NCBI RefSeq assembly: GCF_022410465.1
Contig: NZ_JAJSON010000030.1
Span: forward strand, 1-64,000
From: Christiangramia crocea
Lineage (GTDB): Bacteria; Bacteroidota; Bacteroidia; Flavobacteriales; Flavobacteriaceae
Reading direction: 5' to 3'
Length of the DNA: 64,000 nt
Positions 7,956 through 16,408 of the stretch are shown piece by piece (the stretch's first letter is position 1; every line of letters begins with the position of its first letter). Position numbers and translations under genes: made by a program. A model generated the notes under the pieces. That model was not told the origin of the DNA and did no database searches. It saw only the letters and a program-made list of their open reading frames with translations.

Positions 7956-8536
7956 TAGATCTTTCTAAAGGTTAAATTTATTCGTGGATCGACTCTTTTT
8001 TTTGTCTTGGGCAGTTGATGCTTCCAGAATTGCTGAGTAGTTCCCTTCATAATTAAAAGGCTGCCATGTTGCAGCCTTATTTTATATCTGGCCGTATTAT
8101 CGGTTTTATGTTTTAGATGAAAAAGTCTTTCGGCTCCAAAGCTCACCGAAGCGATCACCGGCTGAGCCCCCAGTTCTTTTTCGTCATCGGCATGCCAGCC
8201 CATACTGTCATTACCATTCCGGTATAGATTTGCGAGACATGCATTGAAGTCAGTGCCGGTATATTCTTCACATTTTTCTTTTATCTGGATCAATTCCGCT
8301 GGAAACGCCTGTGGCTCCATTTCGAGACCGGAATATGTATAGCTCTTTCCTTTTTCCCCATAGAATGAGGTTAACCTGGGTTGCAGCATTTCCTTACCGA
8401 AGAGTTTTATTTTATCCTGCCTCCAGTGAAGAGAATATTGCAGTTTTTGGTAAAAATAATCACTTTGCTCTCTCCTGAAAAAACCCGGATAATATATTAA
8501 AGATCCATCCTTTAGATCTATGGATTCTTTCTTCAT
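7952..8536 (-). CDS. AlkB-like Fe(II)/2-oxoglutarate dioxygenase
   Basis: 194 residues, cytoplasmic. The iron-binding triad is visible as H115-x-D117 (GWHADDE) and H173 (FWKHQLP), with 2-oxoglutarate-binding Arg in RINLTFR (R185, R191). The substrate-lid sequence QPRLTSFYGEKGKSYTYSG is like that of eukaryotic ALKBH2/3 and the short bacterial AlkB group rather than E. coli AlkB. Role: oxidative demethylation of alkylated bases. It follows the small membrane protein gene at 8540 with a 3-base gap on the same strand. Confidence 0.88.
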   Translation of the reverse strand: MKKESIDLKDGSLIYYPGFFRREQSDYFYQKLQYSLHWRQDKIKLFGKEMLQPRLTSFYGEKGKSYTYSGLEMEPQAFPAELIQIKEKCEEYTGTDFNACLANLYRNGNDSMGWHADDEKELGAQPVIASVSFGAERLFHLKHKTDNTARYKIRLQHGSLLIMKGTTQQFWKHQLPKTKKRVDPRINLTFRKIY

Positions 8537-8539
8537 ATT

Positions 8540-8899
8540 CTAGTATCTTAAATAATACCATGCCCAGTACATAAGAAGAAATTGTAAGGGAATTCTTACA
8601 ATTAATAACCATTTAGGTAGTCCTACTCCTGCTTTTTCTGAAGACAACATGTAGAAGTGAACAAGTAGGAATACCAGCAACATTAGTATAATCCCATAGA
8701 TCCCCAGGTCCTTGGTAGCGGGAATACAGATGAGTATTCCCAGAAGGATTTCTGCTTCGCCACTTAAATGTACCAACAGCCTGTGATTGGGAAGATACCT
8801 GGGCATAATTCTCATGTATATTTTAGGTTTTAAAAAATGGAAAATTCCGGCTACTATATACATAAAGGCCATTAAATAAAGATGCCATGGGTAAATCAT
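8540..8899 (-). CDS. Small four-helix membrane protein (DoxX-like)
   Basis: 119 residues with four hydrophobic helices (about 5-22, 45-61, 66-86, 98-116). The opening YLMAFMYIVAGIFHFLKPK and LSGEAEILLGILI resemble DoxX/DoxD-like small membrane proteins, in which a Glu lies in the second helix. No specific function can be given. It lies directly upstream of the AlkB-like gene and is probably co-transcribed. Confidence 0.65.
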   Translation of the reverse strand: MIYPWHLYLMAFMYIVAGIFHFLKPKIYMRIMPRYLPNHRLLVHLSGEAEILLGILICIPATKDLGIYGIILMLLVFLLVHFYMLSSEKAGVGLPKWLLIVRIPLQFLLMYWAWYYLRY

Positions 8900-9046
8900 T
8901 GAAAAATAATTTGTTTTAATATACTATAATTTTCCGGCTAAATAAATTTGGTTAAAATTGATTCCTATCATAAATAAATATTGTGTAAGTCCTTTAAATA
9001 GAGTAATTTTCAACCGCCGAAATCTAATTGATAACCTAGCCTGCTT

Positions 9047-11281
9047 TTGATAAAAAACTACTTTTTTTTCTTACCTGTATTTTTTTTACTGTGGAATATC
9101 AGTCTGGCCCAGAATTCTGACACAATTAGTCGAGATACTCTAAGTGCTCTTTTGGAGCGTATAGAAGCATCCATCAAGGAGTACAATTATGAAAAAGCCA
9201 TTGAAGACTCTCATTCCCTGATAAGCCTGGCTAAAGATGCCGATGATCAGTATTTTGTATCCAGAGCTTATAATAAATTGGGCCATGTTTATTTGAATCT
9301 GGATGATAGTGCGCGTGCCCGGAAAAATTATACTCTTGGTCTTGAATATGCCCGGAAATGTAATAATGATACACTTTTAATGCATTCTTATAATTATCTG
9401 GGTAATATATATTCAGAAATTCCAGAAAGTATAGATAAAGGGATAGATTATTATAATAAGGGAATTGCACTTGCAGAGAAAATCAATGATCCTGTTGAAT
9501 CGATAGTTCCAAGAGCAAATATCGGCTGGACCTACATGGATAATGGTCAGTTTGAAAAGGCCTATCCATATATAAACGAATCCCTAAATACGATTGATTC
9601 AACAAAAGACTACTATACTAAGAAGGAAAGACTTGATTATTTATATTCTCAACTTTATATGCTTCATGGCCGTTATTATTCACATAAAAAGGAATATGAT
9701 ACGGCCACTTACTTTTTTGAGAATTCCATACGACTGGCCGAGGAAGATAGCCTTATTCTACCTGTAGCCGAAGCATATTATGAGTATGCAGAAATGCTTG
9801 AACAGAAAGGAGATTTTGAAAAAGCCTACAGAGCTCAGGAGAAATATACCGAATATAATTCCATGGTTTTCGAAAGTGAAAAGCTAAGGCAAATGGAAAT
9901 CGCTAATGCGCGTTTTAATCTTAATGGATATCGAAGGAATCTTGAGCTAGCTGAAAAAGAAAAGGAATATCAGGAAGAGATCATCAACAAGTCTAAAGAA
10001 AAGGTAGTTGTAATGATCCTTTCAACTTTAGGTTTGATTTTCATACTTGTATTTCTGTATAAAGTTAACCGGGATAGACAGAATCTTATTGGGAAATTAA
10101 AGGACAAGAACAGGCAGTATAAGAAAGCTAAGGATGAAGCAGAAAGGCTTTCCCTTCTCAAGACCCGGTTTTTTAGCACTGTAAGTCATGAGATACGAAC
10201 TCCGTTGTATGGTGTGATAGGGTTAACCTCATTGCTCCTTGAGGATGAGAGCCTCAAGAAGCATAAGGGAGACCTAAGGTCATTAAAATTCTCTGCAGAT
10301 TATTTACTGGCACTCATTAATGATGTGTTGCAGATGAATAAAATGGAATCTAACGAAGTTAAGCTGGAAAATGTGTCATTTAAGCTTAAAGACCTTCTTA
10401 ACAGTATTGTAAATAGTTTTGAGTTTACCCGCCTGCAAAATAAAAATGAGATCCAAATTGAGATAGATGAGAATATACCGGCTTTTCTAATTGGTGATTC
10501 CGTGAGACTTTCTCAGGTGTTGATGAACCTTGTAGGTAACGCGATGAAATTTACCGAAAGGGGGAAGATTTGTATAGTTGCCCGCCAAATTGAATGTGAT
10601 GGGGAGTATTCAAAAATTTATTTTGAAGTAGAGGACAATGGTCCCGGGATTCCTGAAAGTAAGAAAAAAGTGATCTTTGAAGAATTCTCCCAACTGGATA
10701 ATTCTAATTATAGTTATCAGGGTACCGGCCTTGGTTTACCTATAGTAAAAAGACTTCTAAGACTGTTTGATTCAAAAATAAGACTGGATAGTAAAGAAGG
10801 TGAGGGCGCTACTTTTAGTTTTTCCATTAAATTTAAAATTGATAACTCTAAGAAGGAACTTCCTCAAATTAAAGAGGATGTGGTTGAAAGTTTTAACTCC
10901 ACCAGAACTATTCTGGTGGTGGATGATAACCGTATTAATCAGGTTGTGACAAAGAGAGTGCTAAGTAAGAAGGATTTTCAATGTACTGTGGCCGGTGATG
11001 GAGAGAAAGCTATTGAACTTGCAAAAACAAATCATTTTGATCTTATTCTCATGGACGTAAATATGCCTGGTATATCAGGACTTGAGGCTTCCAGAGAGAT
11101 CAGGAAATTCAATAAGGAAATACCTATTCTGGCACTGACCGCTGTGGAAGTTGAGGAAATAAGAGAAGAAATACTTACCGCCGGGATGAGTGATATTATA
11201 GTCAAACCTTATGATGTTCAACAATTCTATCAGGTAATCTATAAACATTTAAGTCTTAAAAGACTTCCCGAAAATGTATAA
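9047..11281 (+). CDS. TPR hybrid sensor histidine kinase/response regulator
   Basis: 744 residues. The only plausible start is TTG at 9047: an in-frame stop lies at 9032, and the first internal ATG would delete the signal sequence and part of the TPR region. Order: signal peptide (1-22, ending SLAQ), periplasmic TPR repeats (about 35-280), coiled coil, one TM helix (about 320-337), HisKA with His381 in SHEIRTPLYG, HATPase with N box (LMNLVGNAMKF), G1 DNGPGIP and G2 GTGLGLPIV, then a receiver domain with DD (VVDDNR), phospho-acceptor Asp670 (LMDVNMPG) and Lys in VKPYD. No DNA-binding output domain is attached, so the partner is elsewhere. The environmental signal is unknown. Confidence 0.9.
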   Translation: MIKNYFFFLPVFFLLWNISLAQNSDTISRDTLSALLERIEASIKEYNYEKAIEDSHSLISLAKDADDQYFVSRAYNKLGHVYLNLDDSARARKNYTLGLEYARKCNNDTLLMHSYNYLGNIYSEIPESIDKGIDYYNKGIALAEKINDPVESIVPRANIGWTYMDNGQFEKAYPYINESLNTIDSTKDYYTKKERLDYLYSQLYMLHGRYYSHKKEYDTATYFFENSIRLAEEDSLILPVAEAYYEYAEMLEQKGDFEKAYRAQEKYTEYNSMVFESEKLRQMEIANARFNLNGYRRNLELAEKEKEYQEEIINKSKEKVVVMILSTLGLIFILVFLYKVNRDRQNLIGKLKDKNRQYKKAKDEAERLSLLKTRFFSTVSHEIRTPLYGVIGLTSLLLEDESLKKHKGDLRSLKFSADYLLALINDVLQMNKMESNEVKLENVSFKLKDLLNSIVNSFEFTRLQNKNEIQIEIDENIPAFLIGDSVRLSQVLMNLVGNAMKFTERGKICIVARQIECDGEYSKIYFEVEDNGPGIPESKKKVIFEEFSQLDNSNYSYQGTGLGLPIVKRLLRLFDSKIRLDSKEGEGATFSFSIKFKIDNSKKELPQIKEDVVESFNSTRTILVVDDNRINQVVTKRVLSKKDFQCTVAGDGEKAIELAKTNHFDLILMDVNMPGISGLEASREIRKFNKEIPILALTAVEVEEIREEILTAGMSDIIVKPYDVQQFYQVIYKHLSLKRLPENV

Positions 11282-11284
11282 ATA

Positions 11285-12100
11285 CTATTTATTTATAGGG
11301 TTCGAATTCTGAGGAACTTTAAAATACTCTTCTTTCGGTTCAAAGAACCTGATATTACTTAATTGTGCCTCTCCGAGTTTTTTCCCCAGTCCATCTTTTT
11401 CATTCCAGTTATGGAAGCTCCATTTTGTGGCAAATGCTATATCTTCTACCATTCTGTAGTCTGAATAGACAATCACGTGCGGGTTTTCTTCTGCCTTTGC
11501 CGGATCCTTACTAAAGGTTACAATATAAGCAGCTGCTTTTAATCTTTTAGTTTCCGGGTCCTGATAAATAATATACCAGTCATCTGGTGAATCACCGGTT
11601 CCAGATATAAAACTCAGTTTTGCAGTATCATACTCAAGACTGTCAAGTGTGCGTTTTGCTTCTTTGTCCCAGACCGTACCCGAATCGGTTAGCTTGAATG
11701 GCATAGCAAAAAAATATTGCCATGTAAAGATGTCAAATCTTGCCCCATCTGTTTTCGAAGTATCGGGAGTGATAACTGTTCTATTGCCATCATAAATTAG
11801 TGAAGTGCCATTGGCCTTATCCACTCTCACCCGGGTGGAGTTAGTGGTCATACTTATTTTTGCATTCAATCTTTCAGAACCTCCAAATGTTAATGCCAGA
11901 TCGAAAGAAACTGCCTCATGATTCATGAAAGCGGTCTTATTATGGGCCTCTTCAATATTTTCAGAAAAGGAAAGAGCAGGGGGAGGGCTCGCTCCATCAC
12001 CGATGCCATTACCGGGTTCTACCGGGATTTTTTCTTCTGAAGTGTTTTGATTGCAGCTTACAAAAGAGAATAAAATGAATAACAAGAAGAGCTTTTTCAT
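11285..12100 (-). CDS. Lipoprotein of a flavobacterial family (possibly DUF6503)
   Basis: 271 residues. The lipoprotein signal MKKLFLLFILFSFVSC has Cys16, followed by a low-complexity linker (GNGIGDGASPPPAL). The rest is beta-rich (FDLALTFGGSERLNAKISM, RVRVDKANGTSLIYDGNRT, FIFTWQYFFAMPFKL-like segments), as in LolA/LppX-like lipid-binding folds, and fits my memory of DUF6503. No catalytic motif is seen. It converges with the hybrid kinase gene (3-base gap) and its start is near the htpG terminator. Confidence 0.6.
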   Translation of the reverse strand: MKKLFLLFILFSFVSCNQNTSEEKIPVEPGNGIGDGASPPPALSFSENIEEAHNKTAFMNHEAVSFDLALTFGGSERLNAKISMTTNSTRVRVDKANGTSLIYDGNRTVITPDTSKTDGARFDIFTWQYFFAMPFKLTDSGTVWDKEAKRTLDSLEYDTAKLSFISGTGDSPDDWYIIYQDPETKRLKAAAYIVTFSKDPAKAEENPHVIVYSDYRMVEDIAFATKWSFHNWNEKDGLGKKLGEAQLSNIRFFEPKEEYFKVPQNSNPINK

Positions 12101-12143
12101 GGTGGTAATTTTAATAAATGTACAAAAGCCCTGGCAATATGGA

Positions 12144-12181
12144 ATAAAAAACCCGCTTCTCTCGGAAAGCGGGTTTTTTTA
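12144..12181 (-). terminator. Terminator after htpG
   Basis: A stem AACCCGCTT / AAGCGGGTT (12150-12158 and 12167-12175) with T runs on both strands. It lies 16 bases past the htpG stop and, with its 3' T run, serves the minus strand. Confidence 0.8.
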
Positions 12182-12196
12182 TGATATTTGTTCAGC

Positions 12197-14083
12197 CTAT
12201 TTTACCATGTCAAAACTTCTCCTGATGAATGCCGTAAGCTCTTCACCTTTTAGAAGATTTTGAGATAGTCTGGCAAGATCAAGGGACTGCTTGATCAGTC
12301 TTTGCTGCTTTTTCTCGGTCTTCGTATTCAGAATTGTATGAATCAGATCGTGATTGGTGTTTACCACCAGATTGTACATTTCCGGCATATTGCCCATTCC
12401 GAACATTCCGCCGCCACCTGTCTGTTGCATTTCCTTCATTCTACGCATGAATTCCGGCTGGGTAATGATCATGGGAGCAGCATTGCTGTCCATCGCTTCC
12501 ATCTGGATAGTATATTTTTCAGAAGGGATCACTTTTTCAAAATCAGCTTTCAGTTTCTCTTTTTCTTCATCTGAAAGTTTAGATATCTTTTCATCATCTT
12601 TTTTAATGAGGTTGTCTACATGATCAGAATCTACTCTTACAAAAGAGATCTTTTCCTTAGAACTTTCCAGTTTCTGAAGCAGGTGTGAAACAATAGGTGA
12701 ATCCAGTAAAAGTACTTTATAACCTTTTTCATTAGCTGCTTCAATATAACTGTGCTGTTCATTTTCATTTGAAGCATACAGAACAACAAGATTACCATCC
12801 TTATCGGTCTGGTTGTCCTTTATTTTCTCTTCTAACTCTTCAAAAGTGAAATATTCATCTTCAGTAGTAGGATAAAGTGCAAACTTATCTGCCTTTTCAA
12901 AGAACTTATCCTCCGTAAGCATACCGTATTCAATTACGATCTTAATATCGTTCCATTTCTTCTCAAAATCCTCACGATTATTGTTGAAAAGACTTTTCAG
13001 TTTATCTGCTACTTTCCTTGTGATGTAACTTGAGATCTTTTTAACGGCACCATCTGCCTGAAGATATGACCTTGAAACGTTCAATGGAATATCCGGAGAA
13101 TCGATAACCCCCCGAAGCATTGTAAGGAATTCCGGTACGATGCCTTCAACATTATCAGTAACGAAAACCTGGTTTTGATATAGCTGGATCTTATCCTTTT
13201 GAATGTTCATATCCTGAGTCATTCTGGGGAAATAAAGTATACCGGTAAGGTTGAATGGATAATCTACGTTCAGGTGTATATGGAATAATGGCTCTTCGAA
13301 CTGCATAGGGTACAGCTCACGATAGAAGTCATTATAATCTTTTTCCTCAAGATCGGTAGGTTGCTTGGTCCAGGCCGGTTCAGGGTTGTTGATGATGTTG
13401 TCTACCGTCTTTGTTTCAGGTTTAGCATCTTCCTTTGCGTCTTCCGGGAGTGGAAGAGTTTCTTCCTTGGTTCCGAATTTGATAGGGATCGGCATAAACT
13501 TGTTGTATTTCACAAGCAATTCCTGGATGCGGTTCTCTTCAAGAAATTCTTTGTCATCTTCGTTTATATGAAGAATGATCTCAGTACCGTGCTCTTTTTT
13601 CTCACCTTCTTCAAGGGTAAATTCGGTTGTTCCTTCACAAACCCAGTGTGCCGCTGGTTCATCTTTGTGGGATTTGGTAAGGATCTCAACCTTGTTTGCC
13701 ACCATAAAGGCCGAATAGAAACCAAGTCCGAAATGACCGATTATACCGCTGTCTTTAGTAGAATCCTTATACTTGGCAAGGAATTCTTCGGCTCCTGAGA
13801 AGGCTACTTCGTTGATATACTTTTCAACCTCCTCTTTGGTCATTCCAATCCCTTGATCTATTACGTGAAGGGTCTTGTTCTCTTTATTCACCTTAACCTC
13901 TATTACGGGGTTCCCGTATTCTACATTGGCCTCTCCAAGGCGGCTAAGATGTTTCAGCTTCAGGGTCGCATCGGTTGCATTTGATATAAGCTCCCTCAAA
14001 AAGATTTCATGATCACTGTATAAAAACTTTTTGATGAGCGGAAAAATGTTTTCTACAGATACATTTATTTTTCCGGTTGCCAT
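12197..14083 (-). CDS. htpG: Molecular chaperone HtpG (Hsp90)
   Basis: 628 residues, normal for Bacteroidota HtpG. The N-terminal ATPase domain shows FLRELISNATDA, DQGIGMT and the lid/G motif IIGHFGLGFYSAFMV. The middle domain has the catalytic-loop Arg in LNVSRSYLQ, and the C-terminal dimerisation domain includes a Gly-rich Met segment (MQQTGGGGMFGMGNMPEMYN). An acidic/Pro-rich insert lies near residue 210-240. It acts as an ATP-dependent cytosolic chaperone. The upstream region holds a palindrome over the predicted promoter (separate entry). Confidence 0.97.
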   Translation of the reverse strand: MATGKINVSVENIFPLIKKFLYSDHEIFLRELISNATDATLKLKHLSRLGEANVEYGNPVIEVKVNKENKTLHVIDQGIGMTKEEVEKYINEVAFSGAEEFLAKYKDSTKDSGIIGHFGLGFYSAFMVANKVEILTKSHKDEPAAHWVCEGTTEFTLEEGEKKEHGTEIILHINEDDKEFLEENRIQELLVKYNKFMPIPIKFGTKEETLPLPEDAKEDAKPETKTVDNIINNPEPAWTKQPTDLEEKDYNDFYRELYPMQFEEPLFHIHLNVDYPFNLTGILYFPRMTQDMNIQKDKIQLYQNQVFVTDNVEGIVPEFLTMLRGVIDSPDIPLNVSRSYLQADGAVKKISSYITRKVADKLKSLFNNNREDFEKKWNDIKIVIEYGMLTEDKFFEKADKFALYPTTEDEYFTFEELEEKIKDNQTDKDGNLVVLYASNENEQHSYIEAANEKGYKVLLLDSPIVSHLLQKLESSKEKISFVRVDSDHVDNLIKKDDEKISKLSDEEKEKLKADFEKVIPSEKYTIQMEAMDSNAAPMIITQPEFMRRMKEMQQTGGGGMFGMGNMPEMYNLVVNTNHDLIHTILNTKTEKKQQRLIKQSLDLARLSQNLLKGEELTAFIRRSFDMVK

Positions 14084-14111
14084 ATTTTAAAATTTAAGTT
14101 TTGATTCAACC

Positions 14112-14188
14112 ACCTTTTTTCAAAAAAGGTACCATTGGTGAATCGCTGCCAAACTGGCACAGTTTGTAATTAAAAGCACCTGGCAGCG
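14112..14188 (-). promoter_or_regulatory. htpG promoter with nested palindromes
   Basis: Read toward htpG, a -33 TTTG (plus 14150-14153) and a -7 TACCTTTT (plus 14124-14131) are 18 bases apart, the usual Bacteroidota spacing. The -33 sits inside the palindrome TGCCA-AAC-TGGCA (14147-14159). A wider inverted repeat CGCTGCCA (14144-14151) / TGGCAGCG (14181-14188) and AAACTG-GCA-CAGTTT (14151-14165) overlap it. A perfect 19-base palindrome, ACCTTTTTT-C-AAAAAAGGT (14112-14130), covers the -7/start region. This arrangement suggests an operator for a heat-shock repressor (inference). Confidence 0.5.
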
Positions 14189-14273
14189 TCTAAAAATCTG
14201 AAGTATAAAAATGAGATAAAAGATTTAACAAAGTTTTGTTTAATTAAATAGTATAAAAGTTAAACAAAAATTG

Positions 14274-14281
14274 TATTTTTG
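14274..14281 (+). promoter_or_regulatory. -7 box (TATTTTTG) of the TetR/ABC1 operon
   Basis: An exact TAnnTTTG match 16 bases before the TetR-like gene's ATG. No convincing -33 box is visible. Confidence 0.4.
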
Positions 14282-14297
14282 AATAGATAAGATAATC

Positions 14298-14969
14298 ATG
14301 GCAAAGACGACAGGAAATAGTAAAGTGAAAAAGAAGCCGAACGCAGATAATCTCATTGCCATTTATATGGATTATGTGCTGGAGCAGGAAAAGACCCCGA
14401 AAAGTGTCTATAAGTTTGCGAAAGACAATGATATGACTGAGCAGGACTTTTACAAGCATTTTGGAAGTTTTGAAGGTTTACGAAAGGCGATTTGGGAAAA
14501 GTTCTTTGAAAATAGTATAGAGGTGATGGAGAAATCAAAGGAATATGCTTCATTCACCAACCGTGAAAAATTGCTCACTTTCTACTATACATTTTTTGAG
14601 GTTTTAACCGCTAACAGAAGTTATGTTCTTTATACGCTTACTGAACATGAGCAACCTCTTAAGAATCTGGATCAGTTAAAGACCTTAAGGAAAAGGATTA
14701 AGAATTATGCTAAGACGCTTATAGAAGAGAGGAATAAGGAAAAATCGCTGAAGTTATTCCAGCAAAGTGAGATGATCTTTTCCGAGGGCGTCTGGATACA
14801 GTTTCTGTTTCTACTGAAATTCTGGATGGATGATAATTCTGCCGCATTCGAAAGTACCGATGTAGCAATAGAGAAATCGGTAAATACGGTGTTCGACGTA
14901 TTTGACAATACACCACTTGAGAGAATTGTGGATTTCGGAAAATTTTTGTGGAAGGAGAGAATGGCATAA
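14298..14969 (+). CDS. TetR-like transcriptional regulator
   Basis: 223 residues. A Lys-rich N-terminus leads into a TetR-type HTH (about 17-65): LIAIYMDYVLEQEK, then SVYKFAKDNDMTEQDFYKHFGSFEGLRKAIW, where the recognition helix and the FYKHF motif are clear. The C-terminal helical domain (70-223) would bind a ligand or dimerise. The gene lies 13 bases before the ABC1 kinase gene, so it probably forms an operon with it and controls it. The pair TetR plus ABC1 kinase recurs in flavobacteria (from memory). Confidence 0.8.
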   Translation: MAKTTGNSKVKKKPNADNLIAIYMDYVLEQEKTPKSVYKFAKDNDMTEQDFYKHFGSFEGLRKAIWEKFFENSIEVMEKSKEYASFTNREKLLTFYYTFFEVLTANRSYVLYTLTEHEQPLKNLDQLKTLRKRIKNYAKTLIEERNKEKSLKLFQQSEMIFSEGVWIQFLFLLKFWMDDNSAAFESTDVAIEKSVNTVFDVFDNTPLERIVDFGKFLWKERMA

Positions 14970-14982
14970 GCCGGGATAGCAA

Positions 14983-16290
14983 ATGAAGACCATAGACAAG
15001 ATACCTACAGGAAAGATCGGAAGAACCAGGAAGCTGGTTCAGACCGGGGTGAAAATTGGCGGAAATTACCTTAAATATTATGGTAAAAAGGCTTTTAATA
15101 AAGAACTCACCCGTACCGAGCTGGATGAGGATAACGCCAGCGATATTTATGACGGGCTTAAAAGTCTGAAGGGTAGTGCCCTGAAAGTTGCACAGATGCT
15201 TTCAATGGAAAAGAATTTGTTGCCAGGGGCTTATGTGGAAAAGTTTAGTCTGGCACAATTCAGTGTACCGCCTTTGTCAGCTCCTTTAGTTAGGAAGACT
15301 TTTAAAAAATATCAGGGAGATTATCCTGAAAATTTATATGATACGTTTGCAACCCAGTCGGTAAATGCAGCCAGCATCGGTCAGGTGCACAAGGCTACAA
15401 AAAATGGGAAAAAACTTGCTGTGAAAATCCAGTATCCGGGGGTTGCAGATAGTATCAGTTCAGATCTTGCAATGGTAAAACCCATAGCCCTGAAAATGTT
15501 CAATCTTCAGGCGAAAGATTCTGAAAAGTATTTTCAGGAAGTGGAAGGTAAGTTGCTGGAGGAGACCGACTATATCCTGGAAGTAAAACAGAGTCGGGAA
15601 ATTTCAGAAGCCTGTTCCCACATTCCAAACCTTAGGTTTCCGAAATATTATGAACAGCTTTCCAGTGAACGGATCATTACGATGGATTGGATGGAAGGGA
15701 TTCATCTGAGTGATTTTGCGAAGCAGAATGAAAACCAGGAACTGGCCGATAAGATTGGCCAGGCTCTTTGGGATTTTTATATGTTCCAGATACATGGTTT
15801 AAAGCAGGTTCATGCCGATCCTCATCCTGGAAATTTTATGGTGAGCGGGAATGATGAACTTATCGCTATAGACTTTGGATGTATCAAACAAATTCCGGAA
15901 GATTTCTATGCCCCCTATTTCTCTCTTACGAACAGGGATAACCTGGATAATCCTGAATTCTTCAATAAAAAACTCATTGAGCTGGAAATTCTGGATAAGA
16001 AGGATACGCAAAAAGAAAGACAGTTCTTTACAGATATGTTCTACGAGATGTTCGAGATGTTCTCTACACCTTTTCAATCTGAAAGATTTGATTTCACTGA
16101 TCAGAAATTTTGGGATAATCTCACCCGTCTAAGCGAGAAATATTCAAAAGATCCTGAATTGCGTAAAATGAATGGGAACAGAGGTAGCAGACATTTTCTT
16201 TATATGAGCCGAACCTTTTTCGGACTCTATAATCTTTTACATGATCTCAAGGCAAACGTCGATATTAATGGGTTTAGAGTTTATCTCTAA
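14983..16290 (+). CDS. ABC1/UbiB-family atypical kinase
   Basis: 435 residues. Family motifs: KxGQ-like K68-V-A-Q71 followed by MLSMEKNLLP, Ala-rich loop NAASIGQVH (128-136), the lysine AVKIQYPGV (K148), EETDY, catalytic HADPHPGNF (H277, D279) and DFG (D297). These proteins act in isoprenoid quinone metabolism or lipid homeostasis and usually have ATPase activity. An unusual point is that the signature KxGQ reads KVAQ, Gly replaced by Ala. The organism makes menaquinone, so a quinone role is possible but unproven. Confidence 0.87.
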   Translation: MKTIDKIPTGKIGRTRKLVQTGVKIGGNYLKYYGKKAFNKELTRTELDEDNASDIYDGLKSLKGSALKVAQMLSMEKNLLPGAYVEKFSLAQFSVPPLSAPLVRKTFKKYQGDYPENLYDTFATQSVNAASIGQVHKATKNGKKLAVKIQYPGVADSISSDLAMVKPIALKMFNLQAKDSEKYFQEVEGKLLEETDYILEVKQSREISEACSHIPNLRFPKYYEQLSSERIITMDWMEGIHLSDFAKQNENQELADKIGQALWDFYMFQIHGLKQVHADPHPGNFMVSGNDELIAIDFGCIKQIPEDFYAPYFSLTNRDNLDNPEFFNKKLIELEILDKKDTQKERQFFTDMFYEMFEMFSTPFQSERFDFTDQKFWDNLTRLSEKYSKDPELRKMNGNRGSRHFLYMSRTFFGLYNLLHDLKANVDINGFRVYL

Positions 16291-16315
16291 TGGTTGATTT
16301 ATTGGTTAGGTTGTT

Positions 16316-16354
16316 AGGAAGCGTGGTTGATACCCTACATTAGCCGCGCTTCCT
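16316..16354 (+). other. Stem-loop between ABC1 kinase gene and terminator
   Basis: An inverted repeat AGGAAGCG (16316-16323) / CGCTTCCT (16347-16354) with a 23-base loop lies between the kinase stop and the main terminator. There is no T run of its own. Confidence 0.4.
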
Positions 16355-16360
16355 TAATTA

Positions 16361-16388
16361 AAAAAACCGGCAATTGCCGGTTTTTTTA
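16361..16388. terminator. Bidirectional terminator
   Basis: A perfect palindrome, A-run-CCGGCAATTGCCGG-T-run, lies between the convergent ABC1 kinase and S9 peptidase genes. Confidence 0.88.
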
Positions 16389-16408
16389 ATTTCTAAATGG
16401 ATTGTATG

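Noticed and set aside
14112-14130. RNA thermometer hairpin in the htpG leader
   Set aside because: The predicted transcription start falls inside the palindrome, so the full hairpin would not be transcribed; a DNA operator is more likely.
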